A stretch of 64,000 nt of DNA from Aldehydirespirator sp963667505 (lineage in GTDB: Bacteria > Actinomycetota > Acidimicrobiia > Acidimicrobiales > Aldehydirespiratoraceae). The stretch covers positions 1,364,001 to 1,428,000 of the forward strand of contig OY763490.2 in NCBI GenBank assembly GCA_963667505.2. The letters run 5' to 3'. The notes under the pieces are model-generated. The model was given only the letters and a program-made list of their open reading frames with translations. It was not told where the DNA came from and ran no database searches. How positions within the stretch are numbered: position 1 is the stretch's first letter; every line of letters starts with the position of its first letter. Shown one piece after another: positions 23,691-33,247 of the stretch. The translations under genes were made by a program, and so were the position numbers.

Positions 23691-25214
23691 ATGACTGATG
23701 AGACCGCGCAGGCAACGACAGGGTCCGGCGCCGGGCCTCGGGGGAGCCGCGGCGAGGCCGGACCGGTGATCATCGGGGCGGGGCCCGCCGGGCTGACCGC
23801 GGCCTACCAGTTCGCCAAGCACGGAGTCACCAGCACCGTCCTGGAGGCCACCGGGCAGATCGGAGGCATCTCCCAGACGGCGCAGCGGGACGGCTGGCGC
23901 TTCGACATCGGCGGACACCGCTTCTTCACCAAAGTTGACGCCGTGCGGGACCTCTGGCACGAGATCCTGTCCGCCGAGGACTTCCTGGTGCGCCCGAGGG
24001 TGAGCCGCATCCACTACGGCAACAAGTTCTACGACTATCCGCTCAACGTCCGCAACGCGCTGTCCAACCTCGGGCTGGTCGAGGCGGCCCGATGCGTGGC
24101 CTCCTACGGATGGGCTCGCCTCCGGCCCCCCGAGGACCAGAGCTCATTCGAGGGCTACATGGCCGCCCAGTTCGGCTGGCGGCTGTACCGCACCTTCTTC
24201 AAGACCTACACGGAAAAGGTGTGGGGCGTTCCCGCCACCGAGATCCAGGCCGACTGGGCGGCCCAGCGCATCAAGAACCTCAACCTCCTGCGAGCCGTGG
24301 TCAACAGCCTGACGCCGCGTCGGCGGCCCACGTCGATCACCAGCCTCATCGAGCGCTTCGAATACCCGCGCCTGGGGCCGGGAATGATGTGGGAGAGGTG
24401 CGCCGAACTGGTCGAGGCCCGCGGGGCGCAGGTGCTGCTCGGGCACCGGGTGAAGGCCATCCGCCACGAAGCGGGGCGAGCGGCTTCGGTGGTGGCCTCC
24501 ACTGCGGAGGGCTCGGTCGAGCTGCACTGCTCCAGCATCGTGTCGTCCATGCCGCTGCCCTCTCTCGTTCAGGCCATGGACCCCGCTCCTGGTGCCGAGG
24601 TGCTAGAGGCTGCCCGCGGACTGACGTTCCGGGACTTCCTCACCGTGGCCTTGGCCGTGCCCGCCTCCGAGGCGTTCGAGGACAACTGGATCTACATCCA
24701 CTCGCCCGAGGTGCGGGTCGGGCGGGTCCAGAACTTCCGCTCCTGGTCGCCCGACCTGATCCCCGCAGACGACATGACCTGCCTCGGGTTGGAGTACTTC
24801 GTGTTCGAGGGCGACGATCTCTGGACCGCCGACGACGAGGACCTGGTGGAGCTGGCCACCCGGGAACTGGAGACCCTCGGCCTGGTCCGGCCGGGCTGCG
24901 TGCAGGGCGGATGGGTGGTGCGCATGCCCAAGGCCTACCCCATGTACTCCTCCGGCTACCAGGAGCATGTGGCCGTGCTTCGAGACTGGCTGGACGCCAA
25001 CGCCCCCAACGTCCATCCGGTGGGTCGCAACGGCATGCACCGCTACAACAATCAGGACCACTCCATGTTCACCGCCATGCTCGCGGTGGAGAACGTCGTG
25101 CTGGGCGCGGGTCACGACGTGTGGGAGGTGAACGTCGAGTCCGAGTACCACGAGGAACTGGACTCCAAGTCGGCCCCCGCGTCCGAGGGCCTGAGGCAGT
25201 CGCCGCGCCCGTGA
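23691..25214 (+). CDS. FAD/NAD(P)-dependent oxidoreductase, UDP-galactopyranose mutase/amine-oxidase-like
   Basis: 507 residues. The FAD-binding Rossmann motif GAGPAG is at 29-34, and the GGISQTAQRDGWRFDIGGHR block is typical of flavin amine oxidase/UGM-like enzymes. The C-terminal FAD contact region contains RYNNQDHSMFTAMLA. Such proteins accompany glycosyltransferases in actinobacterial envelope clusters, acting on a nucleotide- or lipid-linked sugar; the exact substrate is unknown. ATG 23691 has GGGAGG upstream and TACATT further upstream. Its stop overlaps the GT2 start as GTGA. Confidence 0.82.
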   Translation: MTDETAQATTGSGAGPRGSRGEAGPVIIGAGPAGLTAAYQFAKHGVTSTVLEATGQIGGISQTAQRDGWRFDIGGHRFFTKVDAVRDLWHEILSAEDFLVRPRVSRIHYGNKFYDYPLNVRNALSNLGLVEAARCVASYGWARLRPPEDQSSFEGYMAAQFGWRLYRTFFKTYTEKVWGVPATEIQADWAAQRIKNLNLLRAVVNSLTPRRRPTSITSLIERFEYPRLGPGMMWERCAELVEARGAQVLLGHRVKAIRHEAGRAASVVASTAEGSVELHCSSIVSSMPLPSLVQAMDPAPGAEVLEAARGLTFRDFLTVALAVPASEAFEDNWIYIHSPEVRVGRVQNFRSWSPDLIPADDMTCLGLEYFVFEGDDLWTADDEDLVELATRELETLGLVRPGCVQGGWVVRMPKAYPMYSSGYQEHVAVLRDWLDANAPNVHPVGRNGMHRYNNQDHSMFTAMLAVENVVLGAGHDVWEVNVESEYHEELDSKSAPASEGLRQSPRP

Positions 25215-25933
25215 GCTCCCGATCCTCGAACATCGCGGTCATCCCCGCCTACAACGAGGAGGAGGCCCTGCCGGGCGTGCTCGCGGACCTGGCCCGGCTG
25301 ATGCCGGATCTGGATGTGGTGGTGGTGGACGACGGCTCGGAGGACTCCACCGCGGCGGTGGCCCAGGCCGCGGGCGCGGCGTGCATCCGGCTTCCGTACA
25401 ACATGGGGATCGGCGGCGCCATCCGGGCCGGCTTCCGCTACGCCGCGGAGTCGGGCTACTCGCGGGCCGTGCAGTTCGACGCCGACGGGCAGCACCGGGC
25501 CGACCAGGTGCCGCGGCTGCTGGAGGCGCTCGACGAGGGCGCGCACCTCGCGGTGGGCAACCGGTTCGGGGCCGACGCCTACCGCGTGGGGCCGGTTCGG
25601 CGCGCGGCGATGGCATTGCTGCGCTTGGCGGTCAGGGCTCGGTGCGGGCAGCGCTTCGGTGACACCACCTCAGGCTTCCGGGCGGTGGCGCAGCCGCTGC
25701 TGGCCGCCTTCGCGGCCGACTATCCGGTTGAGTACATGGACTCGACGGAGACTCTGGTGGCGGCCTGCCGCGCCGGCTACCGGGTCAAGGAGGTGCCGGT
25801 GGAGATGCGGTCCCGCGTCGGCGGCATTCCCTCGGTGGGGCCGCTGCGGCTCGTTTACCACTACGCCCGCCTCGCCGTGGCCCTGGCGGGAGGGCCGCGC
25901 CGTCTGCCTCCCCCGACGTCCGACGGCGCCTAG
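25211..25933 (+). CDS. Family 2 glycosyltransferase (dolichyl-phosphate-mannose-synthase-like)
   Basis: 240 residues, GT-A fold. NIAVIPAYNEEEALPGVL and the DDG of VVVDDGSEDST (40-42) bind the nucleotide; the metal-binding DAD is at 90-92 (QFDADGQH). No membrane helices, so it is cytosolic or peripheral. It probably transfers a sugar from a nucleotide donor to polyprenyl phosphate, supplying the lipid-linked donor needed by the large membrane glycosyltransferase downstream. GTG 25211 is translationally coupled to the flavoenzyme. Confidence 0.87.
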   Translation: MSSRSSNIAVIPAYNEEEALPGVLADLARLMPDLDVVVVDDGSEDSTAAVAQAAGAACIRLPYNMGIGGAIRAGFRYAAESGYSRAVQFDADGQHRADQVPRLLEALDEGAHLAVGNRFGADAYRVGPVRRAAMALLRLAVRARCGQRFGDTTSGFRAVAQPLLAAFAADYPVEYMDSTETLVAACRAGYRVKEVPVEMRSRVGGIPSVGPLRLVYHYARLAVALAGGPRRLPPPTSDGA

Positions 25934-26001
25934 AGGACAAGGCCGACGGGGCCTCCGGCGATGGCGGCCCCACACCGAACGGGGCTTCCGGGCGCTGGCG
26001 C

Positions 26002-26007
26002 TACGCT
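26002..26007 (+). promoter_or_regulatory. Leaderless-type -10 box before the GT4 gene
   Basis: TACGCT ends 7 nt before GTG 26015. It would give an internal promoter inside the glycan cluster and is the reason for preferring GTG 26015 as start. Confidence 0.4.
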
Positions 26008-26014
26008 CCGCGCC

Positions 26015-27214
26015 GTGGCGACCGTGGCCAAGATCGGTGACCTCGCTGCCGAAGCTGGCGTGGCTCGGGTGCACGTCCTCGCCTGGCGCGACCTAGACGA
26101 CGTGGAGGCGGGCGGCTCGGAGATCCACGCCGACCGAGTGGCCGGACTGTGGGCGGAAGCCGGCATAGAGGTGACGATGCGCACGTCGTTCGCGCCCGGA
26201 GCGCCTGCCGCAACCCGTCGGCGCGGCTACCGGGTGATCCGCCGAGGCGGGCGCTACATGGTCTTCCCGCGTGCGATGCTGGCCGAGTCGATGGGTCGGC
26301 ACGGGCCCCGCGACGGGCTCGTCGAGATCTGGAACGGCATGCCCTTCCTGTCGCCGCTGTGGGCCCGAGGCCCGAGCGTCGCCTGGATCCATCAGCCCCA
26401 CACCGAGTTGTGGGACAGGGTGCTGCCAAGCCGCAGGGCGGCCTTCGGCCGGGTGTTCGAGCGAGACGTGGCGCCCCGCTTCTACCGCCGCACCCCGGTA
26501 GTGACCCTGTCGGAGTCCACTCGGCGGCAACTGCTGACGGACTTCCGGCTCGCTCCCGAGATGGTCCATGTAGTGGCACCCGGCGTTGACCCCAGGTTCT
26601 GCCCGCCGCTGACGAAGACGCCGGCCGAAGTCGCCGGCGACGGGCCGAACGGCACGGCAACCGGCGAGGACCGGGCCCCGCTGCTCGTCGCGGTGGGCCG
26701 CCTGACCGCCTACAAGCGGTTCGACCGGGTGATCCGGATGGCTGCCCGTGTGCGGGAGCGGGTCCCGGCCCGGCTCGTTGTGGTGGGCGCCGGCACGGAG
26801 CGCGACCGGCTCATGAGCCTGATCGCCGAGGTCGACGCGGCCGAGTGGTGCCAGCTCGCCGGCCGGATCGACGATGACGCGCTGGCGGCGCTGTACAGAA
26901 GGGCGTGGGTGCTGGTGAGCGCCTCGATGACCGAGGGCTGGGGCATGACCATCACCGAGGCCGCAGCCTGCGGAACTCCCGCAGTGGTCAGCCGGGTGGC
27001 GGGCCACGCCGACGCGGTGATCGACGGTGAGACCGGCCACTTGGCCGTCACCGACGATGACTTCGTGGCCGCGCTCACCCGCGTGCTGACCGACGCCGCG
27101 CACCGACGGCGCCTGGCCGAGGCTGCGAGAAGACGCGCAGTGGCGCTCAGCTGGGAGCGCACCGCCCACGACACCTTCGCGGTGCTGGCCGACGAGGCCC
27201 TTCGGCGTCGATGA
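26015..27214 (+). CDS. Family 4 glycosyltransferase
   Basis: 399 residues from GTG 26015; an in-frame ATG at 25961 would add 18 poorly conserved residues. GT-B fold: the N-terminal acceptor domain has the glycine loop EAGGSEIHA, and the C-terminal donor domain has VAVGRLTAYKRFDRVI and the E-x7-E type motif in TEGWGMTITEAAACGTP. It is cytosolic, retaining, and likely builds an envelope glycan with the neighbouring enzymes. Its stop overlaps the AftD-like ATG by 4 nt. Confidence 0.88.
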   Translation: MATVAKIGDLAAEAGVARVHVLAWRDLDDVEAGGSEIHADRVAGLWAEAGIEVTMRTSFAPGAPAATRRRGYRVIRRGGRYMVFPRAMLAESMGRHGPRDGLVEIWNGMPFLSPLWARGPSVAWIHQPHTELWDRVLPSRRAAFGRVFERDVAPRFYRRTPVVTLSESTRRQLLTDFRLAPEMVHVVAPGVDPRFCPPLTKTPAEVAGDGPNGTATGEDRAPLLVAVGRLTAYKRFDRVIRMAARVRERVPARLVVVGAGTERDRLMSLIAEVDAAEWCQLAGRIDDDALAALYRRAWVLVSASMTEGWGMTITEAAACGTPAVVSRVAGHADAVIDGETGHLAVTDDDFVAALTRVLTDAAHRRRLAEAARRRAVALSWERTAHDTFAVLADEALRRR

Positions 27215-30200
27215 CCTCCCGGTCGGACGCAGCGTCCGGCCGGAGTTTCCGGCCGCGGATCGGCGCGGCGTCGGGCTGGAGGCCCGGGTGGTGGAGCGAC
27301 CGCGGCACCGTGTTCGTCGCGATTGCGGTCGCCTACGGGCCGATTGTCGCGTCCAGCCCCGGGCAGGTGGGCGCCGACACCAAGTCCTACCTCTATCTTG
27401 ATCCGTCCGGTCTGCTCGGCCAAGCCCTCAGCCTCTGGGACGCCGACCGGGCGTTGGGCACCGTCACCCACCAGACGATCGGCTACCTATGGCCGATGGG
27501 GCCCTTCTACTGGCTCCTCGACAGCGTGGGCTGCCCCGACTGGCTGGCCCAGCGCCTGTGGCTCGGCACACTGCTGGCTGCGGCCGGGCTGGGAGTGCGC
27601 TACCTGCTGCGGACTCTGGGATTCCGAGGTCAGGGGCTGCTGGTCGCAGTCCTCGCCTACCAGCTGAGCCCGTACCTGCTCCAGTACTCAGCTCGCATCT
27701 CGGCGGTGCTGCTGCCCTGGGCCGGGCTGGGCTGGATGATCGGCCTCACCGCGAGAGCGGCTCGCACAGGAGGCTGGCGCCATCCGGCGCTGTTCGCCCT
27801 GACCGTCCTCACGGTGGGCAGCGTCAACGCCACCAGCCTCGCATTGGCCGGACTGGGCCCGGTGCTGTGGCTGGCCCACGCCGCCCTCGTGGAGCGCAGC
27901 ATCAAACCGGGCCGAGCGGTCGCCGCGGCTGTCCGCATCGGCGTCCTCACCGCGGGCGTCTCGCTGTGGTGGGTCGCCGCTCTGCTGATTCAAGGCGCCT
28001 ACAGCCTGCCCGTCACCCACTACACCGAGACCTACGAAGTGGTCGCCGACGCCAGCACCGCGCCGGAGATCCTGCGCGGCCTCGGCTACTGGTTCTTTTA
28101 CGGCAACGACAAGTTCGGCCAGTGGATCGAGCCCAGCGTCGCCTACACGCAGGGCCTCTGGCTCGTCTTCTTGAGCTTCGGTCTGGTGGTTGGCGCGATC
28201 GGCCTCGCCGCCGCGGTGCGGTGGCATCATCTCAGCTACTTCCTGCTACTGCTCTCGGTCGGCGCGCTGATCGGCGTGGGTGCTCATCCCTACGACAGCC
28301 CCTCGCCGGCGGGCGGTCTGTTCAAGGCTGTCACCGGGACCGATGCGGGCCTGGCCCTACGCTCCACGCCCCGGGCCGGGCCGCTGGTGGCGTTGTCGGT
28401 CGCGGTGCTCGCCGGTGCGGGCATCAACGCCCTCAGGGGTCGGGTTCCCGCCTTCGGGGCGCTGGTCGGGTTGGGAGTGCTTGCCGCGGTCGTGCTCGCC
28501 AACCCGGCTGTCTGGAGGCTTCGCATGGTCGAGGAGCGCCTGCAGCGTCCCGAGGATCTGCCCGAGTACTGGCTGGAGGCCGCGGAGGGCCTTGCGCCGA
28601 GCATCCGAATGTGGGAGATCCCCGGCTCGGACTTCGCCTCCTACCGCTGGGGCAACACCGTCGACCCGGTCACCCCCGGCCTGGTCGATGGGGGCTACGT
28701 CGCCCGGGAGCTGGTGCCGTTCGGGTCGGCTGCCTCGGCCTCGCTGCTGGCCGCCGTCGACCGGCGCCTCCAGGAGGGCACCCTCGAAGCCGAGGCCCTG
28801 GCGCCGGTGGCTCGGCTCATGGGAGTGGACCGCATCGTTCACCGGGCCGACCTGGCCTTCGAGCGGTTCCGCACCCCCCGGCCGGTCGAGACCGCCGAGC
28901 TGCTGGGCCGCGCGCCGGGCCTGACGCCGGCAGCCGCGTACGGCGAGGCTGCGCCGAACGTGGCCGGGCCCGAGCAGACCATGATCGACGAGATCCATCT
29001 GGCCCGGGCCGCGGCGCCGGACCATCCCAGCCCGGTCACCGTCTACGAGGTCAGGCCTGCGGGCCAAGAGGTCTATGCCAAGCCCGCGGCAGGTGCCACC
29101 GTGCTGGTCGGCGACGCCGACGGCATCATCGACGGCGCAGCCGCGGGCGTCCTCGCCTTCACCGACGCCAGCCCGATGTTCTTCGCCTCCGACCTGATGG
29201 CCGATCCGGAGCTGCTGGACACGGTGATGGACACCCCCGCCGAGATCGTGGTGACCGACAGCAACCGGCGCCGAGCCCAGCGCTGGGTCACCCTGCGCGA
29301 GACCCGGGGCTACACCGAGATGGCGGGCCAGGAGCCTTTAGTCCACGACCCGACCGACAACCGCCTCCCGGTGTTCTCGCCGGCCCCTGAACTGGCCGAT
29401 GACGTCCGCACCGTGAGCGAGCAGCGAGGGCCGGTGTCCGTGCAGGCCTCCGCATACGGCAATCCGGTGACCTACACCAACGACGACCGGCCCTTCCATG
29501 CGGTGGACGGCTCTGTGGACACGGCCTGGGCGGTGGCCGCCTTCGACGAGCCGCGAGGCGAGTTCCTGCGGCTCACGCTGGCCGAGCCGGCGCTCATTCC
29601 CGCAGTGCGCCTAGTGCAGCCCCTGGGCGCGGCCAACCGCCGCGTCACGGAAGTGGAGGTGCGGGCCGACGGCCGACCGGTCGTCACCGCCGCCCTGGAT
29701 GCAAGATCGCTCACCCCGTCAGGGCAGACCGTTCCGTTGGGGGTGACGGCCAGCGTCCTCGAGGTCGAGATCACCGACACGGATGTGCCTCGGCAGGCGA
29801 TCTACCCCGGCGTCGACCCGGTCGGCTTCGCTGAAGTCGACCTGGGCCTCGGTCCGGTGACCGAGGTGATCCGCACCCCGCGGGCCCTGGCGGACCGGCT
29901 CGGCGACGGACTCGGCGGTCATTCGGTGACGGTGGTCCTCACCCGCGAGCGGTCCGATCCCCGAGAGCCCGTGCGGGTCGATCCCGAGCCGCGCATGGTC
30001 CGGGCCGTGCCGCTGCCCTCCGACCGTCAGGCCGCACTGACCGGCACGGCCCGGCTGTCGGCCCATGCGCCTTCGACGCTGATCGATCAGCTGTTGGGGT
30101 TCGGCGACGGCGCGGGCGACTCACCGGCCATGGCCGCCTCGTCGGGTCGGCTGCCCGGCGACCTGCCCAGCCGAGCTTCGGCCGTGCTCGACGGCGATCC

Positions 30201-31644
30201 GGCCACGGCCTGGACCGGGCTGTTCGGACCTCAGGCCGGGCAGTGGATCGAGATCAGGCTGCGGGCGCCGCTGCGGACCGATCGCATCGAGCTCGACGTG
30301 GTGACCGACTCGCTCCACTCGGTGCCGACGGCTCTTCGGGCGCTGGTGGACGGGGTCGACATGGGATCGTTCGCCACCGGTCTGGCACTGCGGGACGAGC
30401 CGCTCGACACGGTGGCCACGGTGACGCTGCCCATCGACGCGTCCGGCTCGGTTCTCCGCCTAGTGGCTGAAGACGTCGATGAGCGCCGCACGCGGGACTG
30501 GCACAGCAACACCCTCCAGCCCCTGCCGATCTCGATAGCTGAGGTCCGATTCGTCGACACCGCCACAGCCGAGGGCGCGCCGGCCGGCCGGGCCGCGCCT
30601 CTGGACACCGCCGAGGGCGCGCTGCTCAGCCGGGCCTCGCCTCTGGACACCGGCTGTCGCGGCGACCTGGTGTCGGTCAACGGCGTGCCGGTACCGGTAC
30701 GGGTGACCGGATCGGCCGTCGACGCCGAGGCCCGTCGCCGTCTTCGCTTGGAGGGCTGTGAGCCGGTGACCCTGACCGGAGGAGAGACCATGGTCGTCAC
30801 CGCCGCAGGTGCCTCCACCGGCATCGACATCGACCAGGTCGTGCTGTCGAGCCCGGTCGAGGCTCCGGCTCCGATCCCGGACCTCGGCCCGGTGCATTCC
30901 GGCGGCCGGCAGAGCGACACCCGGAGCAGAGTGGGTCTCGACGGCTCGCCCCACGACCGCTGGCTGGTGCTCGGCCAGAGCTACAACCGGGGCTGGCGGG
31001 CCACGGCCGACGGCGCGGACCTGGGCGAGCCGGTCCTCATCGACGGTTACGCCAACGGCTGGCACCTGCCCGCGGGAGGCGCGGTCCGGGTGGACTTCCA
31101 GTGGCGGCCCCAGCGCTGGGTGGATCGGGCGCTGGCCCTCTCCGGGGTGCTCGTGCTGCTGACTGTCGTCGCGGCCGTCCGAGGCCGTGCCGACCGGGGC
31201 CGCCCTCCGCCGGGCCTGGGACGGGCCGACCTGGGTCCGGCCCGTCCCAGGCTGGCGCTGCCCTGGCTGGAGCCGGCCGCCGGGTCGGCGCCGCTGCGGG
31301 CAGCCGCAGCCGCGGCCGCCACGGTCACCGTGGTCGCCGCGGCCTTTCTGCCGGAGCCTCCCCGGTGGCTGTGGGTCGCGCCGATTCTCGGCGGAGCGGT
31401 CTTCTTGACTGCCAGGTGGCCGCGCACCGAGCCGATGCTGCTGTTGGCCGCGGCCGGCTCGCTCGCGGGTGCCGCGGCATGGATCATGGTCGAGCAGCGC
31501 CGGTTCCGCCATCCGCCCGACTTCGGATGGCCCCAGCAGTTCGAGGAGGTCCACATCCTCGGCGTGATCGCGATCCTGCTGGCCCTAGCTGCCTACGCCC
31601 GGACCATCGCATCAACCCGCGACGGACCGCGCAGTCCAAGGTGA
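27211..31644 (+). CDS. AftD-like alpha-(1->3)-arabinofuranosyltransferase domain protein (DUF3367)
   Basis: 1477 residues. The N-terminal half is a GT-C membrane enzyme with many helices (residues 30-430) and the acidic extracytoplasmic loop after helix 1 (GQVGADTKSYLYLDP). The extracellular part carries at least two F5/8 type C (discoidin)-like carbohydrate-binding modules, near 750-880 and 960-1110 (HAVDGSVDTAWAVAAF; VLDGDPATAWTGLFG). Hydrophobic segments near 1310-1460 close the protein. Mycobacterial AftD adds arabinofuranose from decaprenyl-phospho-arabinose to wall arabinan. Sugar identity here is inferred by family only. An imperfect 17-18-residue repeat (EGAPAGRAAPLDT / EGALLSRASPLDT) lies near 1117-1147. 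Confidence 0.85.
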   Translation: MTSRSDAASGRSFRPRIGAASGWRPGWWSDRGTVFVAIAVAYGPIVASSPGQVGADTKSYLYLDPSGLLGQALSLWDADRALGTVTHQTIGYLWPMGPFYWLLDSVGCPDWLAQRLWLGTLLAAAGLGVRYLLRTLGFRGQGLLVAVLAYQLSPYLLQYSARISAVLLPWAGLGWMIGLTARAARTGGWRHPALFALTVLTVGSVNATSLALAGLGPVLWLAHAALVERSIKPGRAVAAAVRIGVLTAGVSLWWVAALLIQGAYSLPVTHYTETYEVVADASTAPEILRGLGYWFFYGNDKFGQWIEPSVAYTQGLWLVFLSFGLVVGAIGLAAAVRWHHLSYFLLLLSVGALIGVGAHPYDSPSPAGGLFKAVTGTDAGLALRSTPRAGPLVALSVAVLAGAGINALRGRVPAFGALVGLGVLAAVVLANPAVWRLRMVEERLQRPEDLPEYWLEAAEGLAPSIRMWEIPGSDFASYRWGNTVDPVTPGLVDGGYVARELVPFGSAASASLLAAVDRRLQEGTLEAEALAPVARLMGVDRIVHRADLAFERFRTPRPVETAELLGRAPGLTPAAAYGEAAPNVAGPEQTMIDEIHLARAAAPDHPSPVTVYEVRPAGQEVYAKPAAGATVLVGDADGIIDGAAAGVLAFTDASPMFFASDLMADPELLDTVMDTPAEIVVTDSNRRRAQRWVTLRETRGYTEMAGQEPLVHDPTDNRLPVFSPAPELADDVRTVSEQRGPVSVQASAYGNPVTYTNDDRPFHAVDGSVDTAWAVAAFDEPRGEFLRLTLAEPALIPAVRLVQPLGAANRRVTEVEVRADGRPVVTAALDARSLTPSGQTVPLGVTASVLEVEITDTDVPRQAIYPGVDPVGFAEVDLGLGPVTEVIRTPRALADRLGDGLGGHSVTVVLTRERSDPREPVRVDPEPRMVRAVPLPSDRQAALTGTARLSAHAPSTLIDQLLGFGDGAGDSPAMAASSGRLPGDLPSRASAVLDGDPATAWTGLFGPQAGQWIEIRLRAPLRTDRIELDVVTDSLHSVPTALRALVDGVDMGSFATGLALRDEPLDTVATVTLPIDASGSVLRLVAEDVDERRTRDWHSNTLQPLPISIAEVRFVDTATAEGAPAGRAAPLDTAEGALLSRASPLDTGCRGDLVSVNGVPVPVRVTGSAVDAEARRRLRLEGCEPVTLTGGETMVVTAAGASTGIDIDQVVLSSPVEAPAPIPDLGPVHSGGRQSDTRSRVGLDGSPHDRWLVLGQSYNRGWRATADGADLGEPVLIDGYANGWHLPAGGAVRVDFQWRPQRWVDRALALSGVLVLLTVVAAVRGRADRGRPPPGLGRADLGPARPRLALPWLEPAAGSAPLRAAAAAAATVTVVAAAFLPEPPRWLWVAPILGGAVFLTARWPRTEPMLLLAAAGSLAGAAAWIMVEQRRFRHPPDFGWPQQFEEVHILGVIAILLALAAYARTIASTRDGPRSPR

Positions 31645-31701
31645 TCCGTCGCAACCGCGGTGTCACAGCGTTCCATCGGAACCGGCCCTTGACTGTTGCG
31701 C

Positions 31702-31717
31702 CGCCCGTCGGGGCGGT
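31702..31717. terminator. Hairpin in the convergent gap between the AftD-like gene and gltD
   Basis: CCGCCC and GGGCGG arms with a 4-nt loop lie between two convergent stops (31644 and 31771). No T-tract, so it is only a possible bidirectional terminator. Confidence 0.35.
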
Positions 31718-31770
31718 GGTCGCCGGGCTTGGGGTGGCACGTTCGCGTTGCCCCCGGGGGCGAGGCGGAC

Positions 31771-33234
31771 CTATCGCAGGGGCATCGATGCGGGGGTGAC
31801 TACCGCGGGGAGGCTGGTGGCGCCGGTCAGGTGGGCGTCGACTGCGGCGGCGCAGGCCCGGCCCTCGGCTATGGCCCAGACGATGAGGCTCTGGCCTCGG
31901 CCCATGTCGCCGCAGACGTAGACGCCTTCGACGCTGGTGGCCCAGTGGCCGTCGCGTGCGACGTTGCCTCGGGCGTCCAACTCGACGCCGAACTGCTCTA
32001 TCAGCGGGCCTCGCTCGGGGCCGACGAAGCCCATGGCCAGCAGCACCAACTCGGCCGGGACCTGCTCCTCGGTGCCCGGGATCGGGTCGAAGCTCATGCG
32101 GCCGTCGCGGAAGGACTGCTCCACCCTCACGGTGGCCAGCGCGACCAGGTTGCCGTCGCCGTCGCCGACGAACTCGGTGGTGTTGATGGCGTAGTCGCGC
32201 CGGCCGCCCTCCTCATGCGCGGACGACACCCGGTAGATCATCGGCCAGGTCGGCCACGGGTTGGCGTCGGGCCGCTCGTCGGGCGGGCGGGGCATGATCT
32301 CGAACTGGCGGATCGAGGCGGCCCGCTGGCGGTGGGCGGTGCCCAGGCAGTCGGCGCCGGTGTCTCCCCCGCCGATGATCACCACCCGCTTGCCCTCCGC
32401 GGAGATCGGCGACGAATCGATGTCGCCCTCCTGCACCCGATTGGCCGGCGGCAGGTACTCCATGGCCTGGTACACCCCTCGCAGCTCCCGGCCCGGGATG
32501 GGCAGGTCGCGCCAGGCGGTGGCCCCGCAGGCCAGCACCACCGCGTCGAACCCGGCCCGCAGCTCCTCAGCCGTCACGTCGACGCCGACCTCCGCGCCGG
32601 GCCGGAACTCGGTGCCCTCGGCCTCCATCTGGGCCAGGCGTCGGTCGAGGTGGCGCTTCTCCATCTTGAACTCGGGGATGCCGTAGCGCAGCAGGCCCCC
32701 GATGCGGTCGGCCCGCTCGAACACCACCACGTCATGGCCGGCCCTGGTCAGCTGCTGCGCGGCGGCCAGCCCGGCCGGGCCCGACCCGACCACCGCCACC
32801 CGGCGGCCCGTGCGGGCCGCGGCGGGCTGGGGCACGATCCAGCCTTCGGCCCAGGCCCGGTCGACGATCTCCACCTCCACCTGCTTGATCGTCACCGGGG
32901 GCTCGTGGATGCCGAGCACGCAGGCGGCCTCGCAAGGCGCGGGGCACAGCCTGCCGGTGAACTCCGGGAAGTTGTTGGTTGCGTGGAGGCGGTCGATGGC
33001 CCGCCGCCAGTGGCCCCGGTACACCAGGTCGTTCCAGTCCGGGATGAGGTTGCCGAGCGGGCAGCCGCTGTTGCAGAACGGGATGCCGCAGTCCATGCAG
33101 CGAGACGCCTGCTGCTGCAGCTTCGGCGCCGGGAAGTCCTCGTACACCTCGCGCCAGTCGCGCAGCCGCACCGGCACCGCCCGCCGGGTCGGCAGCTCCC
33201 GGTCGTGCACGAGGAAGCCTCGGGGATCAGCCAT
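31771..33234 (-). CDS. gltD: Glutamate synthase (NADPH) small subunit
   Basis: 487 residues. The N-terminal Fe-S region has Cys46, Cys49, Cys54 and Cys58 (RCMDCGIPFCNSGCP) and a second set in LCPAPCEAAC. An FAD-binding VVGSGPAGLAAAQQLTRAGH and an NAD(P)-binding VVIIGGGDTGADCLG follow, and the end has VYVCGDMGRGQSLIVWAIAE. It passes electrons from NADPH to the large subunit. It begins 13 nt after gltB and shares its transcript. Confidence 0.95.
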   Translation of the reverse strand: MADPRGFLVHDRELPTRRAVPVRLRDWREVYEDFPAPKLQQQASRCMDCGIPFCNSGCPLGNLIPDWNDLVYRGHWRRAIDRLHATNNFPEFTGRLCPAPCEAACVLGIHEPPVTIKQVEVEIVDRAWAEGWIVPQPAAARTGRRVAVVGSGPAGLAAAQQLTRAGHDVVVFERADRIGGLLRYGIPEFKMEKRHLDRRLAQMEAEGTEFRPGAEVGVDVTAEELRAGFDAVVLACGATAWRDLPIPGRELRGVYQAMEYLPPANRVQEGDIDSSPISAEGKRVVIIGGGDTGADCLGTAHRQRAASIRQFEIMPRPPDERPDANPWPTWPMIYRVSSAHEEGGRRDYAINTTEFVGDGDGNLVALATVRVEQSFRDGRMSFDPIPGTEEQVPAELVLLAMGFVGPERGPLIEQFGVELDARGNVARDGHWATSVEGVYVCGDMGRGQSLIVWAIAEGRACAAAVDAHLTGATSLPAVVTPASMPLR

Positions 33235-33247
33235 CGGCAGGGGCCGT

